A stretch of DNA of 64,000 nucleotides from a bacterium. GTDB taxonomy: Bacteria > Pseudomonadota > Alphaproteobacteria > Micavibrionales > UBA2020. Each line of letters opens with the position of its first letter. Position 1 is the first letter of the stretch. The position numbers and the translations under genes were made by a program. The stretch spans positions 248,001-312,000 of the forward strand of contig JAQSDV010000004.1 in the NCBI GenBank assembly GCA_029945425.1, in the 5' to 3' direction. This document shows, one piece after another, positions 1 to 11,918 of the stretch. Under the pieces are notes generated by a model that did no database searches, had not been told where the DNA came from, and saw only the letters and a list, made by a program, of their open reading frames with translations.

Positions 1-136
1 GCCCGCTGTCCACCGAATAATCTTTGTTATGTGAACTAAATAATACTTGTTTCCAAATCATTCCAAAGCACAATACGCGCCTACCGCCCGATAGAGGGGC
101 AAGCGATGTATGCATGAGATATATAAGGATAAGAAA

Positions 137-901
137 ATGAACGACCTGCTGCCCCTGATCAAAAAAGTCCTGTTCGTGCCGATCCATCCGGCCGGTTATC
201 CGTTTATCGGGATTTTTGCCGTCGTGACGCTTTTGCTGGCGATGGCCTGGGCGCCGTTCGGCTTTATCGGCCTCGTGCTGACGCTGTGGTGCGTTTACTT
301 CTTCCGCAACCCGCTGCGCTACACGCCCGTGCGCGAAGGCCTGATCGTCAGCCCGGGCGACGGCATCGTCAGCCTGATTCAAGAAGTATCCCTGCCGCCC
401 GAACTCGACGACGTGAAGGCGCAAACTGGACAAGTGACCGGCGACGCCCTGCTGGACGCGGCCACCACTACGCGCGTGAGCGTGTTCCTGAACGTGTTCG
501 ACGTGCATGTGAACCGCGTGCCCGCCGACGGCGAAATCCGCAAGGTTGTGTATCACCCCGGCAAGTTCCTGTCGGCCGATCTCGACAAGGCGAGCCTCGA
601 GAACGAGCGTTCGACCGTGCTGCTCAAGATGAAGGATTATCCGTCATCCATCGTGTTCGTGCAGATCGCGGGCTTTGTTGCGCGCCGCATCATCAATAAA
701 TCGGTCGCGGGCCAGCAGGCACGCGCAGGCGACATTTACGGGCTGATCCGCTTCGGCAGCCGCGTTGACATCTACCTGCCGCCCGGCGTGCAGCCGCTCG
801 TCAGCGTCGGCCAGCGCATGGTCGGCGGCGAAAGCGTGATCGCCGACGTGCATGCGAAAGAAGCGCCGCGTTTGGCGGAATGCCGCAACCCCGTCCAGTA
901 A
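137..901 (+). CDS. psd: Phosphatidylserine decarboxylase
   Basis: Protein resembles short alphaproteobacterial Psd (VFLNVFDVHVNRVPADG); followed directly by pssA. ATG at 137 preferred over the upstream ORF start at 110. Confidence 0.93.
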   Translation: MNDLLPLIKKVLFVPIHPAGYPFIGIFAVVTLLLAMAWAPFGFIGLVLTLWCVYFFRNPLRYTPVREGLIVSPGDGIVSLIQEVSLPPELDDVKAQTGQVTGDALLDAATTTRVSVFLNVFDVHVNRVPADGEIRKVVYHPGKFLSADLDKASLENERSTVLLKMKDYPSSIVFVQIAGFVARRIINKSVAGQQARAGDIYGLIRFGSRVDIYLPPGVQPLVSVGQRMVGGESVIADVHAKEAPRLAECRNPVQ

Positions 902-910
902 GGCTGAAAA

Positions 911-1723
911 ATGGAAAAACACGCCCGCCCGAAAAAACTGCCGCTGCATAAAATGATCCCGAACATCCTGACGCTGGCCGCGATGGGCTGCGGCATGACG
1001 TCGATCAAGTTCGCGATTGCAGAGCGGTGGGACATGGCGGTGCTGGCGATCGTGGTCGCGGCCTTCATGGACGCCTTCGACGGCGCAGCCGCGCGCCTGT
1101 TGAAGGCGCAGAGCAAGCTGGGCGCGGAGCTCGACAGTTTTTCCGATTTCGTCAATTTCGGCGTGGCGCCCGCGATCATCGTTTACCTCTGGACGCTCGA
1201 CAGCCTGCCGCGCTGGGGCTGGCCCGTCGCGTTGGTGTTCGCCATGTCGGTTGCGTTGCGTCTTGCCAAATTCAACATCCTGTCGGATGACAAAGACCCC
1301 AACGACCCGCTGACGAAATATTTCGTGGGCGTGCCGTCACCGCTGGGCGCGGGCCTTGCGATCTTCCCGATGATTATCGGGTTCATGGCGGATAAACGGA
1401 ATGATTTCGATTCAGCCGCGCTTGTGTACTTGCGCGACCCGCAGCTGATCGCGCTTTGGCTGGTGGTTGTGGCCGGCATGATGGTGAGCAATTTCCCGAC
1501 GCTGTCGAGCAAGCAGATCCGCATCCCCGTGCGCATGAAAATGCCGCTGCTGGCATTCTGCGGCGTCTACATCGCTTTCCTAATCAATGAACCCTGGCCC
1601 ACCTTGTCGGCAATGGCGATTGTGTACCTGCTGTCGCTGCCTTTCGGCATCGCGCATTACAACCGCAAGGCACGGTCCGCCGCCAAGGGCGAAAAAGACC
1701 ATGACGACGGCGACGACGATTAA
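911..1723 (+). CDS. pssA: CDP-diacylglycerol--serine O-phosphatidyltransferase
   Basis: CDP-alcohol phosphatidyltransferase motif (DAFDGAAARLLKAQSKLGAELDSFSDFVNFGVAP); adjacent to psd. Confidence 0.95.
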   Translation: MEKHARPKKLPLHKMIPNILTLAAMGCGMTSIKFAIAERWDMAVLAIVVAAFMDAFDGAAARLLKAQSKLGAELDSFSDFVNFGVAPAIIVYLWTLDSLPRWGWPVALVFAMSVALRLAKFNILSDDKDPNDPLTKYFVGVPSPLGAGLAIFPMIIGFMADKRNDFDSAALVYLRDPQLIALWLVVVAGMMVSNFPTLSSKQIRIPVRMKMPLLAFCGVYIAFLINEPWPTLSAMAIVYLLSLPFGIAHYNRKARSAAKGEKDHDDGDDD

Positions 1724-1732
1724 TTCCGAGAT

Positions 1733-2473
1733 TTAAGCGGGCTGTCCTGGGGTTGCGGGGCCTTGCGCTGCGGCTGCGGAGACCAGCGGTTTCAGTTTTG
1801 CCTTGGTCTGCGTGCTGCCCTGCGCCATCACCTGGTTCTGCAAGCCGCTGTCGAGCGTCTTGAACTTGTCCTTGAACTGTTCCATGTCGCTGAGCGTGCC
1901 GGAAATGATCGCATCGGTATGCGGGTTGACCTTTTCCTTCTGCACGGAATCATCCGCTTCCGCGATCTGGGCCATGCCAAAGCCGCGCAGCAGACCCTTG
2001 TTCTGCTTCAGCATCGTGTTCATGCCGGCCATGCTCTGCTTCATGATGTTCAGTTCCGCCACGAAATCATGGCTGGTCGCGCCGGAGCCGTCCTTCATGG
2101 ACTTGCGCTTGCCCGCCCATGCGGCGTTGATGACGGCGTATTTGGATTGAATGCGGTCGCGGCTTTCCTTGTGGCCCAGCGCGTCGGTCGTCGACATCAT
2201 CTGCTGCAGCGTCTGCGCGCCTTTCTTGCGGCGCGGGCCCGAGCCTGCAAACATGGAGCCGGAGCCCGACTGCTTGGGCTCCTCCGGCTGGACAGTCGCC
2301 ATTGCGCCGAGGAAATCATTTGCGCGGCTTGCACCCTTCATCATCGTCATCGCGCCTGTGAAGGTGCTCATGGAATGCTTGACCGCGCCGTCGATCGCGC
2401 CATTGATGGCTGCGTCTTTTTGCTGCAGGTCTTCGGGTTTGGTTTGCTGGTTACCAACGCCTAAATCAGCCAT
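1733..2473 (-). CDS. Hypothetical protein
   Basis: 246-aa ORF with coherent composition; no recognised family. Confidence 0.6.
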   Translation of the reverse strand: MADLGVGNQQTKPEDLQQKDAAINGAIDGAVKHSMSTFTGAMTMMKGASRANDFLGAMATVQPEEPKQSGSGSMFAGSGPRRKKGAQTLQQMMSTTDALGHKESRDRIQSKYAVINAAWAGKRKSMKDGSGATSHDFVAELNIMKQSMAGMNTMLKQNKGLLRGFGMAQIAEADDSVQKEKVNPHTDAIISGTLSDMEQFKDKFKTLDSGLQNQVMAQGSTQTKAKLKPLVSAAAAQGPATPGQPA

Positions 2474-2690
2474 GTTCTAAATCCCTGTGTTAAGCCGTTA
2501 GATCTAAAGGCCTTTTGCTCTTATTTTAGTGTAGCACCAATATACTGCGGAATGCTTAATTTATGACTAATAGACTAGTTAACCCATTGACTGAACAATG
2601 GTAATTTAATGGCCATAATACCGCAAAAACCGCAGCGTGTACCGCGAATCCGTTAAAAAACGATTCTTATAGATATATGGTTCCGGCGGA

Positions 2691-3290
2691 TTACAGCTTG
2701 GGTGTTGTGGGCGTTTTCTTGAGCGCGTTCGGATGCAGGCGCAGGAATTGCTCGCCGTCCTCATGCCCCTGGCCGAGGGATTTTTCAAGACGCAGCAGCG
2801 AATTGAACTGGCGTTCGCGCGCGTAACGGAAACGCCCCAGCTCCATCAATAACTGCAGCGGAATTTTGCCGAGCGACATCAGCGCGGCAACGGTGGTTTT
2901 TGCAGCCGACTGTTTCGGCTGGTTCGCGAACTTGCTTTGCGTCGCGGGCGTTGCATCATTCGCGGCAACCTTCATGCTGCGGCGTTTATCCATGTAGCTT
3001 TGCGGCATCAAGGATTGCGATGCCATGCCCTTTTTGCCGAGCGTAATCGTGGGCTGGCCGGGGAAGAAGGACGACGTGACGCGCGCGCCCGCGAATTTCG
3101 ATTTTGTATTTCGCGCCGCAGGTGCCATGAAAGATGAAGCGGTGGCAGCGGGCGGGGCGGCGATCACGCGCGGTGACGGCGCAGCGCTGTTCACATCGTC
3201 CTCGATGTCATGCTCAAGATCATGCTCCAGCTGGTCGAGGTCGGTCAGCGTGGTTTCTTCTTCGATCTTGCCGAGGCGGTTGAGTTGCAT
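2691..3290 (-). CDS. Hypothetical protein
   Basis: ATG at 3290 (MQLNRLGKIEEETTLTDLDQLEHDLEHD) preferred; the longer ORF to 3812 runs antisense/out of frame into comM. Confidence 0.55.
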   Translation of the reverse strand: MQLNRLGKIEEETTLTDLDQLEHDLEHDIEDDVNSAAPSPRVIAAPPAATASSFMAPAARNTKSKFAGARVTSSFFPGQPTITLGKKGMASQSLMPQSYMDKRRSMKVAANDATPATQSKFANQPKQSAAKTTVAALMSLGKIPLQLLMELGRFRYARERQFNSLLRLEKSLGQGHEDGEQFLRLHPNALKKTPTTPKL

Positions 3291-3361
3291 AGCCTTCTCC
3301 GGAAGGGTGAACAGGAGGAACAGTCTATCCCCGCTTTCGGAAATGGGGAAGCGGAATCGGG

Positions 3362-4900
3362 TCAGGCCGCGCGGGCGGTATCCTGCCGCAAACGGCGGTA
3401 ACTGAGGGCTTCCGCAATATGCGTCGCATGTATCTGTTCCGCCAGCGAAAGATCGGCAATCGTGCGCGCCACGCGCATCACGCGGTGATAGCCGCGGGCG
3501 GTGAGTTTCATCTTTTCGGCGGCCTCGGTCAGCAGTTTTTGTGCGGGCGCATCCAGCGGCGCAATGCGCGTCAGGATATCGCCATCCGCATCCGCATCGG
3601 CATTGGTGAGCAGGTGCAGCGGCGCACCGATGGAACGCAGGCGGTCGGTCTGAATCTGCCGCGCGCGGTCGACGCGCAGGGCAACCGTCGCGGAATTTTC
3701 CCGTGGCGGCGGCAACGACAAATCGGATGCCTTCACGGCGGGCACATCGATATGGATGTCGATACGGTCGAACACCGGACCTGAAATTTTCGCCTGATAA
3801 TCGGCGACGCATTTAGGCGCTTTGCCGCAGGCAAAAGCAGGATCGGCGACATGACCGCAGCGGCACGGGTTCATGGCGGCGATCAACTGGAATTTCGCAG
3901 GAAACGTCACATGGTAATTCGCGCGGCTGACCAGCGCGCGGCGGGTTTCGAGTGGCTGGCGCAATGCCTCCAGCGCCTGTCGCTGGAATTCGGGCAATTC
4001 ATCAAGGAACAGCACGCCGTGATGCGCGAGCGAAATTTCGCCGGGCTTCGCACGGATGCCGCCACCGATGATGGCGGGCGTCGATGCCGTGTGATGCGGG
4101 TCGCGGAAGGGGCGCGTTTGTATAAGCCGTCCACCCTCCAGTTGCCCTGCAATCGAATGGATCATCGATACTTCCAGCGCTTCTTTCGGCGTCAGCGGCG
4201 GCAGAATGCCGGGCAAACGCGCGGCCAGCATGGATTTGCCGGAGCCGGGCGGCCCCATCATCAATAAATTATGTCCGCCGGCGGCGGCAATCTCCAGCGC
4301 GCGTTTGGCGCTTTCCTGCCCCTTCACATCGGCAAGATCAAGACGCTGCGTATTGTCATTCGCCATCACAGCCTGCGGGCGCGACAATACTTGCGTGCCC
4401 TTCATGTGGTTCAGCAGCGCAACAAGGTTCGAAGGGGCGAGGACTTCAAGGTCGCCCGCCCATACCGCTTCACCGCCGCAGGATTCAGGGCAGATGATGC
4501 CGCGTTCATTCGCCGATGCCGAAATCGCGGCGGGCAGCACGCCCGCAACCGCGCGGATCGAACCATCCAGCGACAATTCGCCCAGCACGGTGTAATGCGA
4601 TAAATCTTCACCGGGGAAGACACCCATGGCCGCCAGCACGCCCAGCGCAATCGGCAAATCGAAATGGCTGCCCTCTTTCAACACATCGGCGGGGGCGAGG
4701 TTGACCGTCACGCGTTTTGCAGGGATCGAGAGGCCGATGGCATGGATCGCCGCACGCACACGCTCGCGGCTTTCACCGACAGCTTTGTCTGGGAGACCTA
4801 CAATATTAAATTGGGGAAGGCCCGGCGAAATCTGCACCTCGACATCGATGTCGAGGACTTCCACACCCTGAAAGGCGACTGTGCCGACGCGCTGAACCAT
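3362..4900 (-). CDS. comM: YifB/ComM family Mg-chelatase-like AAA ATPase
   Basis: Walker A GPPGSGKSMLA, DPHHTAS motif, CRCGH cysteine motif, N-terminal ChlI-like domain. Confidence 0.93.
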   Translation of the reverse strand: MVQRVGTVAFQGVEVLDIDVEVQISPGLPQFNIVGLPDKAVGESRERVRAAIHAIGLSIPAKRVTVNLAPADVLKEGSHFDLPIALGVLAAMGVFPGEDLSHYTVLGELSLDGSIRAVAGVLPAAISASANERGIICPESCGGEAVWAGDLEVLAPSNLVALLNHMKGTQVLSRPQAVMANDNTQRLDLADVKGQESAKRALEIAAAGGHNLLMMGPPGSGKSMLAARLPGILPPLTPKEALEVSMIHSIAGQLEGGRLIQTRPFRDPHHTASTPAIIGGGIRAKPGEISLAHHGVLFLDELPEFQRQALEALRQPLETRRALVSRANYHVTFPAKFQLIAAMNPCRCGHVADPAFACGKAPKCVADYQAKISGPVFDRIDIHIDVPAVKASDLSLPPPRENSATVALRVDRARQIQTDRLRSIGAPLHLLTNADADADGDILTRIAPLDAPAQKLLTEAAEKMKLTARGYHRVMRVARTIADLSLAEQIHATHIAEALSYRRLRQDTARAA

Positions 4901-5056
4901 GAGAATCTCTTACTTTACGAAATATGATTCTTTGTACCCCAAATGTTCTGTTCGGTAAAGGGTGTCGATCAGTCGTTCTACATAATGCGCCGCAATGTAA
5001 CCCCGAGACCGGCGTTGGCGAATAGCTATACTGGATACCTTGAAGGAGTTCACCCC

Positions 5057-6559
5057 ATGCGCCGCATCCTGTTTGCCCTGCTGACCGTCTTGTTCCTGCT
5101 GCCCGCGCCCGCGCAGGCGGCGTCCAAGGGTTACGAGATTCTGTTCGATGCAAAAAACCAGTGGCTGAACAGCAGCCGCGCGCTGACATCGGAGGACGCC
5201 AGCGGCCGCATGGTGCTGCTGGATTTCTGGACCTATGGCTGCATCAACTGCATGCAGATCGTGCCCGACCTGAAAAAGCTGGAAAAAGAATTCGGCGACA
5301 AGCTGCTGGTGGTGGGCGTGCATTCCGCGAAATTCAGCGGGGAAAAAGGCAGCGAACGCATTCTGTCGGCGGCAAAACGTTTCGGCCTTGAACACCCCGT
5401 CATCAACGATTCGAATTTCGACGTCTGGGACCGGTTCGATGTCGAGGCATGGCCGACGCAAATATTACTGGATGGCAAAGGCGAAGAAGTCGCGCGCTAT
5501 CGCGGTGAAGGCCATTACGACGAAATCAAATCCGATATCGCAAAACATATCGGCGGGGCAAAACCGGAATCTAAAACAACGCTGGCGGCATTGAAGGCGG
5601 CGGACGAGAAAACCGGCACGCTGAAATTCCCCGCGCGGCTGGGTTTTGGCAGCGATACCCCCTGGGGCGAAATCCTGTTCGTGGCGGATAGCGGCAACAA
5701 CCGCATCATCGGCGCAACGCTGGACGGCAAGATCAAAGTCACCATTGGCAGCGGCACCGAGGGCGCGGGCGATGGCGAGTTCGCAACCGCATCCTTAAAC
5801 CACCCGCGCGGCTTCGGCGTGGTGAAGGGCGGCATTTATATCGCCGACACCAACAACCACCTGATCCGCTACGCCGATTTCGCCACCGGCAAGGTCACGA
5901 CCGTTGCAGGCACCGGCAAGCAGGGTTATTCCCGCGACGCGAAGGACGACAAGGCGCTGGAAACCCCGATGGCGTCGCCATGGGATGTGGAAATGCTGCA
6001 AGATGGCAAGACACTCACCATTGCCATGGCAGGCACGCACCAGTTGTGGACACTCGACACCACGGCGAAGACCGTTTCCGTTCTGGCCGGCACGGGCAAG
6101 GAATTCATTGATGACGGCAATGCCGATGAATCATCGCTGTCACAACCCAGCGGCCTTGCGCCGTTTGGCGACACGCTTTACTTCGTCGATGCGGAAACAT
6201 CGTCCTTGCGCAAACTTGAAAAAGGTCAGGTCAAGACGCTGATCGGCACGGGTCTCTTTGATTTCGGTCTGGTGGACGGCGCATATCCGAAAGCAATGAT
6301 GCAGCACGCGCAGGGCCTCGACGTCGATGCGGGCCGCGTGGTGATTGCGGATACCTATAACAATACGCTGCGCCTGTATGATATCGCATCGGGCAAGCTA
6401 ACGACCGCAAACATCGAAAAAGATGCGCTGGATGAGCCGGGCGATGTTTTGCAGTTGAACGGCAAGATGTATGTGGCCGATACCAACCATCACCGCGTGG
6501 CGGTTTTTGATCCGAAAACGGGTAAAACCAGCACGTTAACACTTTCCCCAGCTAAGTAA
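5057..6559 (+). CDS. Secreted thioredoxin-like / NHL-repeat protein
   Basis: Signal peptide (MRRILFALLTVLFLLPAPAQA), thioredoxin-like CINC motif, repeated VADSGNNRI / IADTNNHLI NHL blades. Confidence 0.85.
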   Translation: MRRILFALLTVLFLLPAPAQAASKGYEILFDAKNQWLNSSRALTSEDASGRMVLLDFWTYGCINCMQIVPDLKKLEKEFGDKLLVVGVHSAKFSGEKGSERILSAAKRFGLEHPVINDSNFDVWDRFDVEAWPTQILLDGKGEEVARYRGEGHYDEIKSDIAKHIGGAKPESKTTLAALKAADEKTGTLKFPARLGFGSDTPWGEILFVADSGNNRIIGATLDGKIKVTIGSGTEGAGDGEFATASLNHPRGFGVVKGGIYIADTNNHLIRYADFATGKVTTVAGTGKQGYSRDAKDDKALETPMASPWDVEMLQDGKTLTIAMAGTHQLWTLDTTAKTVSVLAGTGKEFIDDGNADESSLSQPSGLAPFGDTLYFVDAETSSLRKLEKGQVKTLIGTGLFDFGLVDGAYPKAMMQHAQGLDVDAGRVVIADTYNNTLRLYDIASGKLTTANIEKDALDEPGDVLQLNGKMYVADTNHHRVAVFDPKTGKTSTLTLSPAK

Positions 6560-6642
6560 TTATATTGCCCTCATTTAAGCTGACGCGAATCCTGATCGCG
6601 GTTATCCTTATGGCGCGTACAGTTTCAACAAACGTATGACCC

Positions 6643-7347
6643 ATGATGACGCCCGATACGAAACAAAAGCCCAAAAGCTGGCTGTCGAAAATTTTCGGCC
6701 GCAAGGCAAAATGGTGGATGAAAGCGCTGCGCACGACGGCGCTGATCGCGGGCGGGTTGATGGTGACGGACCGCGTGATCCTGCCGAACCTGCCCGGCCG
6801 CCCGCTGACCCGCGATGAAACCGCGATGCTGCAAGAAGTTTACAAGGACGGCGTCGATTTCAGCAAAGTCCGAATCCATACCTCCCCCATGGCAGATGTG
6901 TTTTTAAACTGGATGGGCGCGGATGCGGTCGCGCGCGACAACCTGATTTACATGGGCACCACCGTCGACCTGCATAATTACGGCGCGAAGAATGCCGAGC
7001 CCTATATCCAATACGCGCTGACGCACGAGGTTGCACATGTCTGGCAGCACCAGAACGGCGTGATGCCCAATTTCTTTACCATGACAGCATTGAATGTCAG
7101 CCGCTTTTTCCCGGGCAGCGACAGGCATGACGATTACCGCTATAGCGTGCTGGAGGGGAAAGACCTGCTGCAATACAATATCGAACAGCAGGCGAGCATC
7201 ATTACCGATTTCACGTTTGCTGCGAAGGGCACGATGCCCGCGATATTTGAAAACAACGTGAATGCGCCAAAAAAAGATGTGCAGGCAGGATACGAGGCCA
7301 CGCTGAAAAACTTCCGCGCCAACCCGTCCTATCCGAAACAGAAATAG
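6643..7347 (+). CDS. Putative HExxH-containing protein (Vgr-related-like)
   Basis: 234 aa with LTHEVAHVWQHQNG zinc-binding-type motif. Confidence 0.6.
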   Translation: MMTPDTKQKPKSWLSKIFGRKAKWWMKALRTTALIAGGLMVTDRVILPNLPGRPLTRDETAMLQEVYKDGVDFSKVRIHTSPMADVFLNWMGADAVARDNLIYMGTTVDLHNYGAKNAEPYIQYALTHEVAHVWQHQNGVMPNFFTMTALNVSRFFPGSDRHDDYRYSVLEGKDLLQYNIEQQASIITDFTFAAKGTMPAIFENNVNAPKKDVQAGYEATLKNFRANPSYPKQK

Positions 7348-7350
7348 TTT

Positions 7351-8112
7351 TCAGCGCGGTGCTTTTTCCGCAGGAACGCAGATGATGTCGAGCGTATCAG
7401 GCGCGGCGGGGATAAGGCTGCCGTTATCGTCGGAGGCGAAAACCTTGTAATTTCGCTGCGTCAGGAAATCCAGCAGTCCCTTGCGCGAATGCCCGGCGCG
7501 CAGCAGCCATGCGTCGTCAGCCTCCAGCATCAGCACGGGACGGAATTTTTCCAGCGATTGCTGCGCGCCCAGCAGCATGTGCATTTCCCAGCCTTCGATA
7601 TCCGCCTTGATGAAATCGATGCGCGTGATTTTATGGTCGGCCACGAACTGGTCGAGCGTGGTGAGGGAGATTTTCTCCTCCAGCGACGCGCCTTCGGAGG
7701 CCTTGCCCGCAAGCGTGCTGAGCCCGAAGCCCATGCTGCCCGATGCCTTGATCGGCATGGAGAGTGAGGCGACGGCATCCGCATCGCTCAGTCCCACCGC
7801 GTGGATCGATACGTTTTTCAGGCGGCGCAGCACGCGCACCTTGGTCAGGATCGACAAAGCATAGCTGCCGGGCTCGAAGGCATAGACATGGCCCTGCGGT
7901 GCCAGTTTCGCGAACAGCTTTGCGAACTGCCCCGCATGCGCGCCGACATCGATCACGACGCCGTCTTTCGGCACATAGCGCGACAGCAACGGCGCAAGTT
8001 CTTCGTGGTGCTGGCGGAAGATCGCCTTGAACAGATGCGCCCCATGGGTCAGGCGGGCGCGAAAACTGAGCTGGTCCATCATGGTGTTCGTCCTTTTGCC
8101 TGCCTGCCGCAT
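7351..8112 (-). CDS. FkbM family methyltransferase
   Basis: VIDVGAHAGQFAKLFAKLAPQGHVYAFEP SAM-binding motif and IDFIKADIEGWEMHML. Confidence 0.85.
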   Translation of the reverse strand: MRQAGKRTNTMMDQLSFRARLTHGAHLFKAIFRQHHEELAPLLSRYVPKDGVVIDVGAHAGQFAKLFAKLAPQGHVYAFEPGSYALSILTKVRVLRRLKNVSIHAVGLSDADAVASLSMPIKASGSMGFGLSTLAGKASEGASLEEKISLTTLDQFVADHKITRIDFIKADIEGWEMHMLLGAQQSLEKFRPVLMLEADDAWLLRAGHSRKGLLDFLTQRNYKVFASDDNGSLIPAAPDTLDIICVPAEKAPR

Positions 8113-8217
8113 CTTGCGGCGGTCATGCTGATTACCGTCTTTAGGCGGCAGGGGTCAAGCCTTAACATGCCATAATTTGGGCTTTATGCCTCGCCGGGAA
8201 TCCCCTATATTCACCCT

Positions 8218-8760
8218 ATGCAAGCGCCCATGAAGACCTATGCCGAGTTTATCGAGCCCGACCGCAATAATCCTGCGGGCCGGTCGACCGTGGTCGAGGT
8301 GAAGGACCGGGATATTTCGAAACTCTCCATCCCCGCGCGCTGCGATATTTTCTATTTCTTCGACAGCCCCGCGCATAACACGACGACGGCGGCCGCGCAG
8401 GATGAACAATACAATATCTCGCGCTTTCACATCGTGGCCGACAAACTGATGACGCGCGAGGAAGCCAAGAAAATGGTGACCGCATCCCTGAACACCGCGC
8501 AGCGTACGCATATGCAATGGGACATCAAACTGCAGCAAAACGACATCTTCGCGCTGACCCGCAGCTATAATATCGAGCCGGTGCGCAAGGACAGCATCGT
8601 GATCGATGGCAATAAAAAGCAGCTTTATCCGAAACCCGTGCCCGAAATCGCGGATGACCTGGCGGGCAGGCCAGAAGACAACATGAAGCTGTCGCGCCCG
8701 ATCTCGGTGCCGAAAGACCCCGCGCGTTTCAAGCTGAAGCCGAAACCGCCGCAACCTTGA
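8218..8760 (+). CDS. Hypothetical protein
   Basis: 180-aa ORF with coding-like composition; no recognised family. Confidence 0.55.
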   Translation: MQAPMKTYAEFIEPDRNNPAGRSTVVEVKDRDISKLSIPARCDIFYFFDSPAHNTTTAAAQDEQYNISRFHIVADKLMTREEAKKMVTASLNTAQRTHMQWDIKLQQNDIFALTRSYNIEPVRKDSIVIDGNKKQLYPKPVPEIADDLAGRPEDNMKLSRPISVPKDPARFKLKPKPPQP

Positions 8761-8763
8761 GCG

Positions 8764-9027
8764 TCAATTGATGAGATATTCCTCGCGCGCGTGGCGGATA
8801 TCATCGGCGCTGATGAGCTTTTTATTGGCGACCCGCACCGAATGCAGGCGGCCGTCGAGCTTCTTTTCCCAAAAATTCAGGAAGCGCCGCAATTCAGGGA
8901 AATGGGGGGCGAGATCGTATTCCTGCCAGAGATATTGCTGCAGAAGCTTCGGATGGTCGGGCAGGTGGTACAGAATTTCGGCGGTGGTCAGCCGGTAATC
9001 ATTCAGTTGCAAGATCAGATTTGCCAT
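8764..9027 (-). CDS. usg: Usg family protein
   Basis: Sequence typical of alphaproteobacterial Usg (DYRLTTAEILYHLPDHPKLLQQYLWQEYDLAPHFPELRRFLNFWEK). Confidence 0.88.
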   Translation of the reverse strand: MANLILQLNDYRLTTAEILYHLPDHPKLLQQYLWQEYDLAPHFPELRRFLNFWEKKLDGRLHSVRVANKKLISADDIRHAREEYLIN

Positions 9028-9142
9028 ATTCTTGAGCCTCTCTTTCCGAATCTGGCCGCGTTTATTCCATTACTTACAATCCTCTAACTCTATTTAATCA
9101 TAAATTACTCCACTCGTGTTAAAAAATTGCAATATCAACGAG

Positions 9143-9169
9143 TTAGCACTCTTTGCGCGAGACTGCCAA
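9143..9169 (+). promoter_or_regulatory. CIRCE element, partly degenerate (HrcA operator)
   Basis: TTAGCACTC-N9-GACTGCCAA; 7/9 match in the right half to TTAGCACTC-N9-GAGTGCTAA; upstream of groES. Confidence 0.75.
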
Positions 9170-9247
9170 ATCGCGCAAAAGTATTTGGAAAGACTGGGTT
9201 TTTGGAAATTGATTCAGTTGATAAATTCCCCCGTTAGGGCTACATAG

Positions 9248-9274
9248 TTGGCACTTGTCCGGGGGGAGTGCCAA
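9248..9274 (+). promoter_or_regulatory. Second CIRCE-like element upstream of groES
   Basis: TTGGCACTT-N9-GAGTGCCAA; spacer exactly 9 nt and 8/9 self-complementarity. Confidence 0.75.
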
Positions 9275-9335
9275 TCCATCAGGTGCCCCCAAAAACCGGA
9301 TCGTTGAAACTTTGCTTTATTGAGAAGGAATCATA

Positions 9336-9659
9336 ATGAGCACGAAATTCACCCCCCTCCATGACCGCGTCCTGCTGCGTCGCCTCGAGAGCGATGCGAA
9401 AACTTCGGGCGGCATCATCATCCCCGACACCGCAAAAGAAAAACCCGCGCAAGGCGAAATCGTTTCCGTCGGCACCGGCGTGCGCGACGAAAGCGGCAAG
9501 CTGCAGCCCCTCGCTGTGAAGGCCGGCGAAATCGTCCTGTTCAGCAAATGGTCGGGCACCGAAGTCAACATCGACGGCGAAGAGCTCCTGGTCGTGAAAG
9601 AAAGCGACATCATGGGCATTATCGTTGCCGATTCCAAAAAAAAAGCTAAAGCAGCCTGA
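9336..9659 (+). CDS. groES: Co-chaperonin GroES
   Basis: [44 protein letters not shown]. Confidence 0.98.
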   Translation: MSTKFTPLHDRVLLRRLESDAKTSGGIIIPDTAKEKPAQGEIVSVGTGVRDESGKLQPLAVKAGEIVLFSKWSGTEVNIDGEELLVVKESDIMGIIVADSKKKAKAA

Positions 9660-11330
<1,671 letters not shown>

Positions 11331-11358
11331 TCCATCAAGCTTCCTACCAAATAAAAGA

Positions 11359-11389
11359 GGGCCGGATGAAAATCCGGCCCTTCTTTTTT
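11359..11389 (+). terminator. Rho-independent terminator after groEL
   Basis: GGGCCGGAT-GAAA-ATCCGGCCC followed by TTCTTTTTT. Confidence 0.9.
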
Positions 11390-11420
11390 GTGCAATCCTA
11401 AAAACTTATCTCGCTTGTGT

Positions 11421-11918
11421 TTACCGCGCCTGCAGCGGACGTTGCACACGGCTCACGCCGCGCTTGGGCATCGCGGCCTCGATCACGGCGCGGATTTCCG
11501 GCTTGTGGCGCGCGAGCGTCAGGGCGTTGTAGCCGAATTCGTTCAGGTTCTGCGGGTTCGCCTGATTGTGCAGCAGCAGCGATACCATCGCCTGGTCGCT
11601 GCGGCGCACGGCCTTGTTGATCGGGTATTCAAACGCTTCGTCCTGCAAATTGGCGTCCGCGCCGCGTTTCAGCAATTCGACAGCCAGCGCGTGATGGCCT
11701 TTCTCGACCACGACATGCAGCAGGGATTGCTGGACCGCGCTTTCGCGCACGGCGCCTTCAGTATCGACCTGCACGCCCATGTCGAGCAGTTGCGCCATGC
11801 GCCACAGGTTGCCCTGCTCCGCCATCTGGAACGCGGTATCCGCCTGAACGGCATAAGGCTGCGCCTTCATAAGGTCGCGCCAGAGCAGGTCATCGTGGTC
11901 GGGGCGTAAATCGGCCAT
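11421..11918 (-). CDS. Ankyrin-repeat protein
   Basis: Ankyrin-type repeats (SLLHVVVEKGHHALAVELLKRGADANLQDEAFEYPINKAVRRSDQAMVSLLL). ATG at 11918 preferred. Confidence 0.8.
   Translation of the reverse strand: MADLRPDHDDLLWRDLMKAQPYAVQADTAFQMAEQGNLWRMAQLLDMGVQVDTEGAVRESAVQQSLLHVVVEKGHHALAVELLKRGADANLQDEAFEYPINKAVRRSDQAMVSLLLHNQANPQNLNEFGYNALTLARHKPEIRAVIEAAMPKRGVSRVQRPLQAR

Noticed and set aside
2691-3812. 373-aa version of the minus-strand ORF
   Set aside because: The N-terminal ~170 aa are an out-of-frame read of comM and Arg-rich; internal ATG at 3290 is more plausible.
9097-9111. TTAATCATAAATTAC as a CtrA box upstream of usg/groES
   Set aside because: Second half-site is TTAC, one mismatch from TTAA, in an AT-rich stretch where chance matches are likely.
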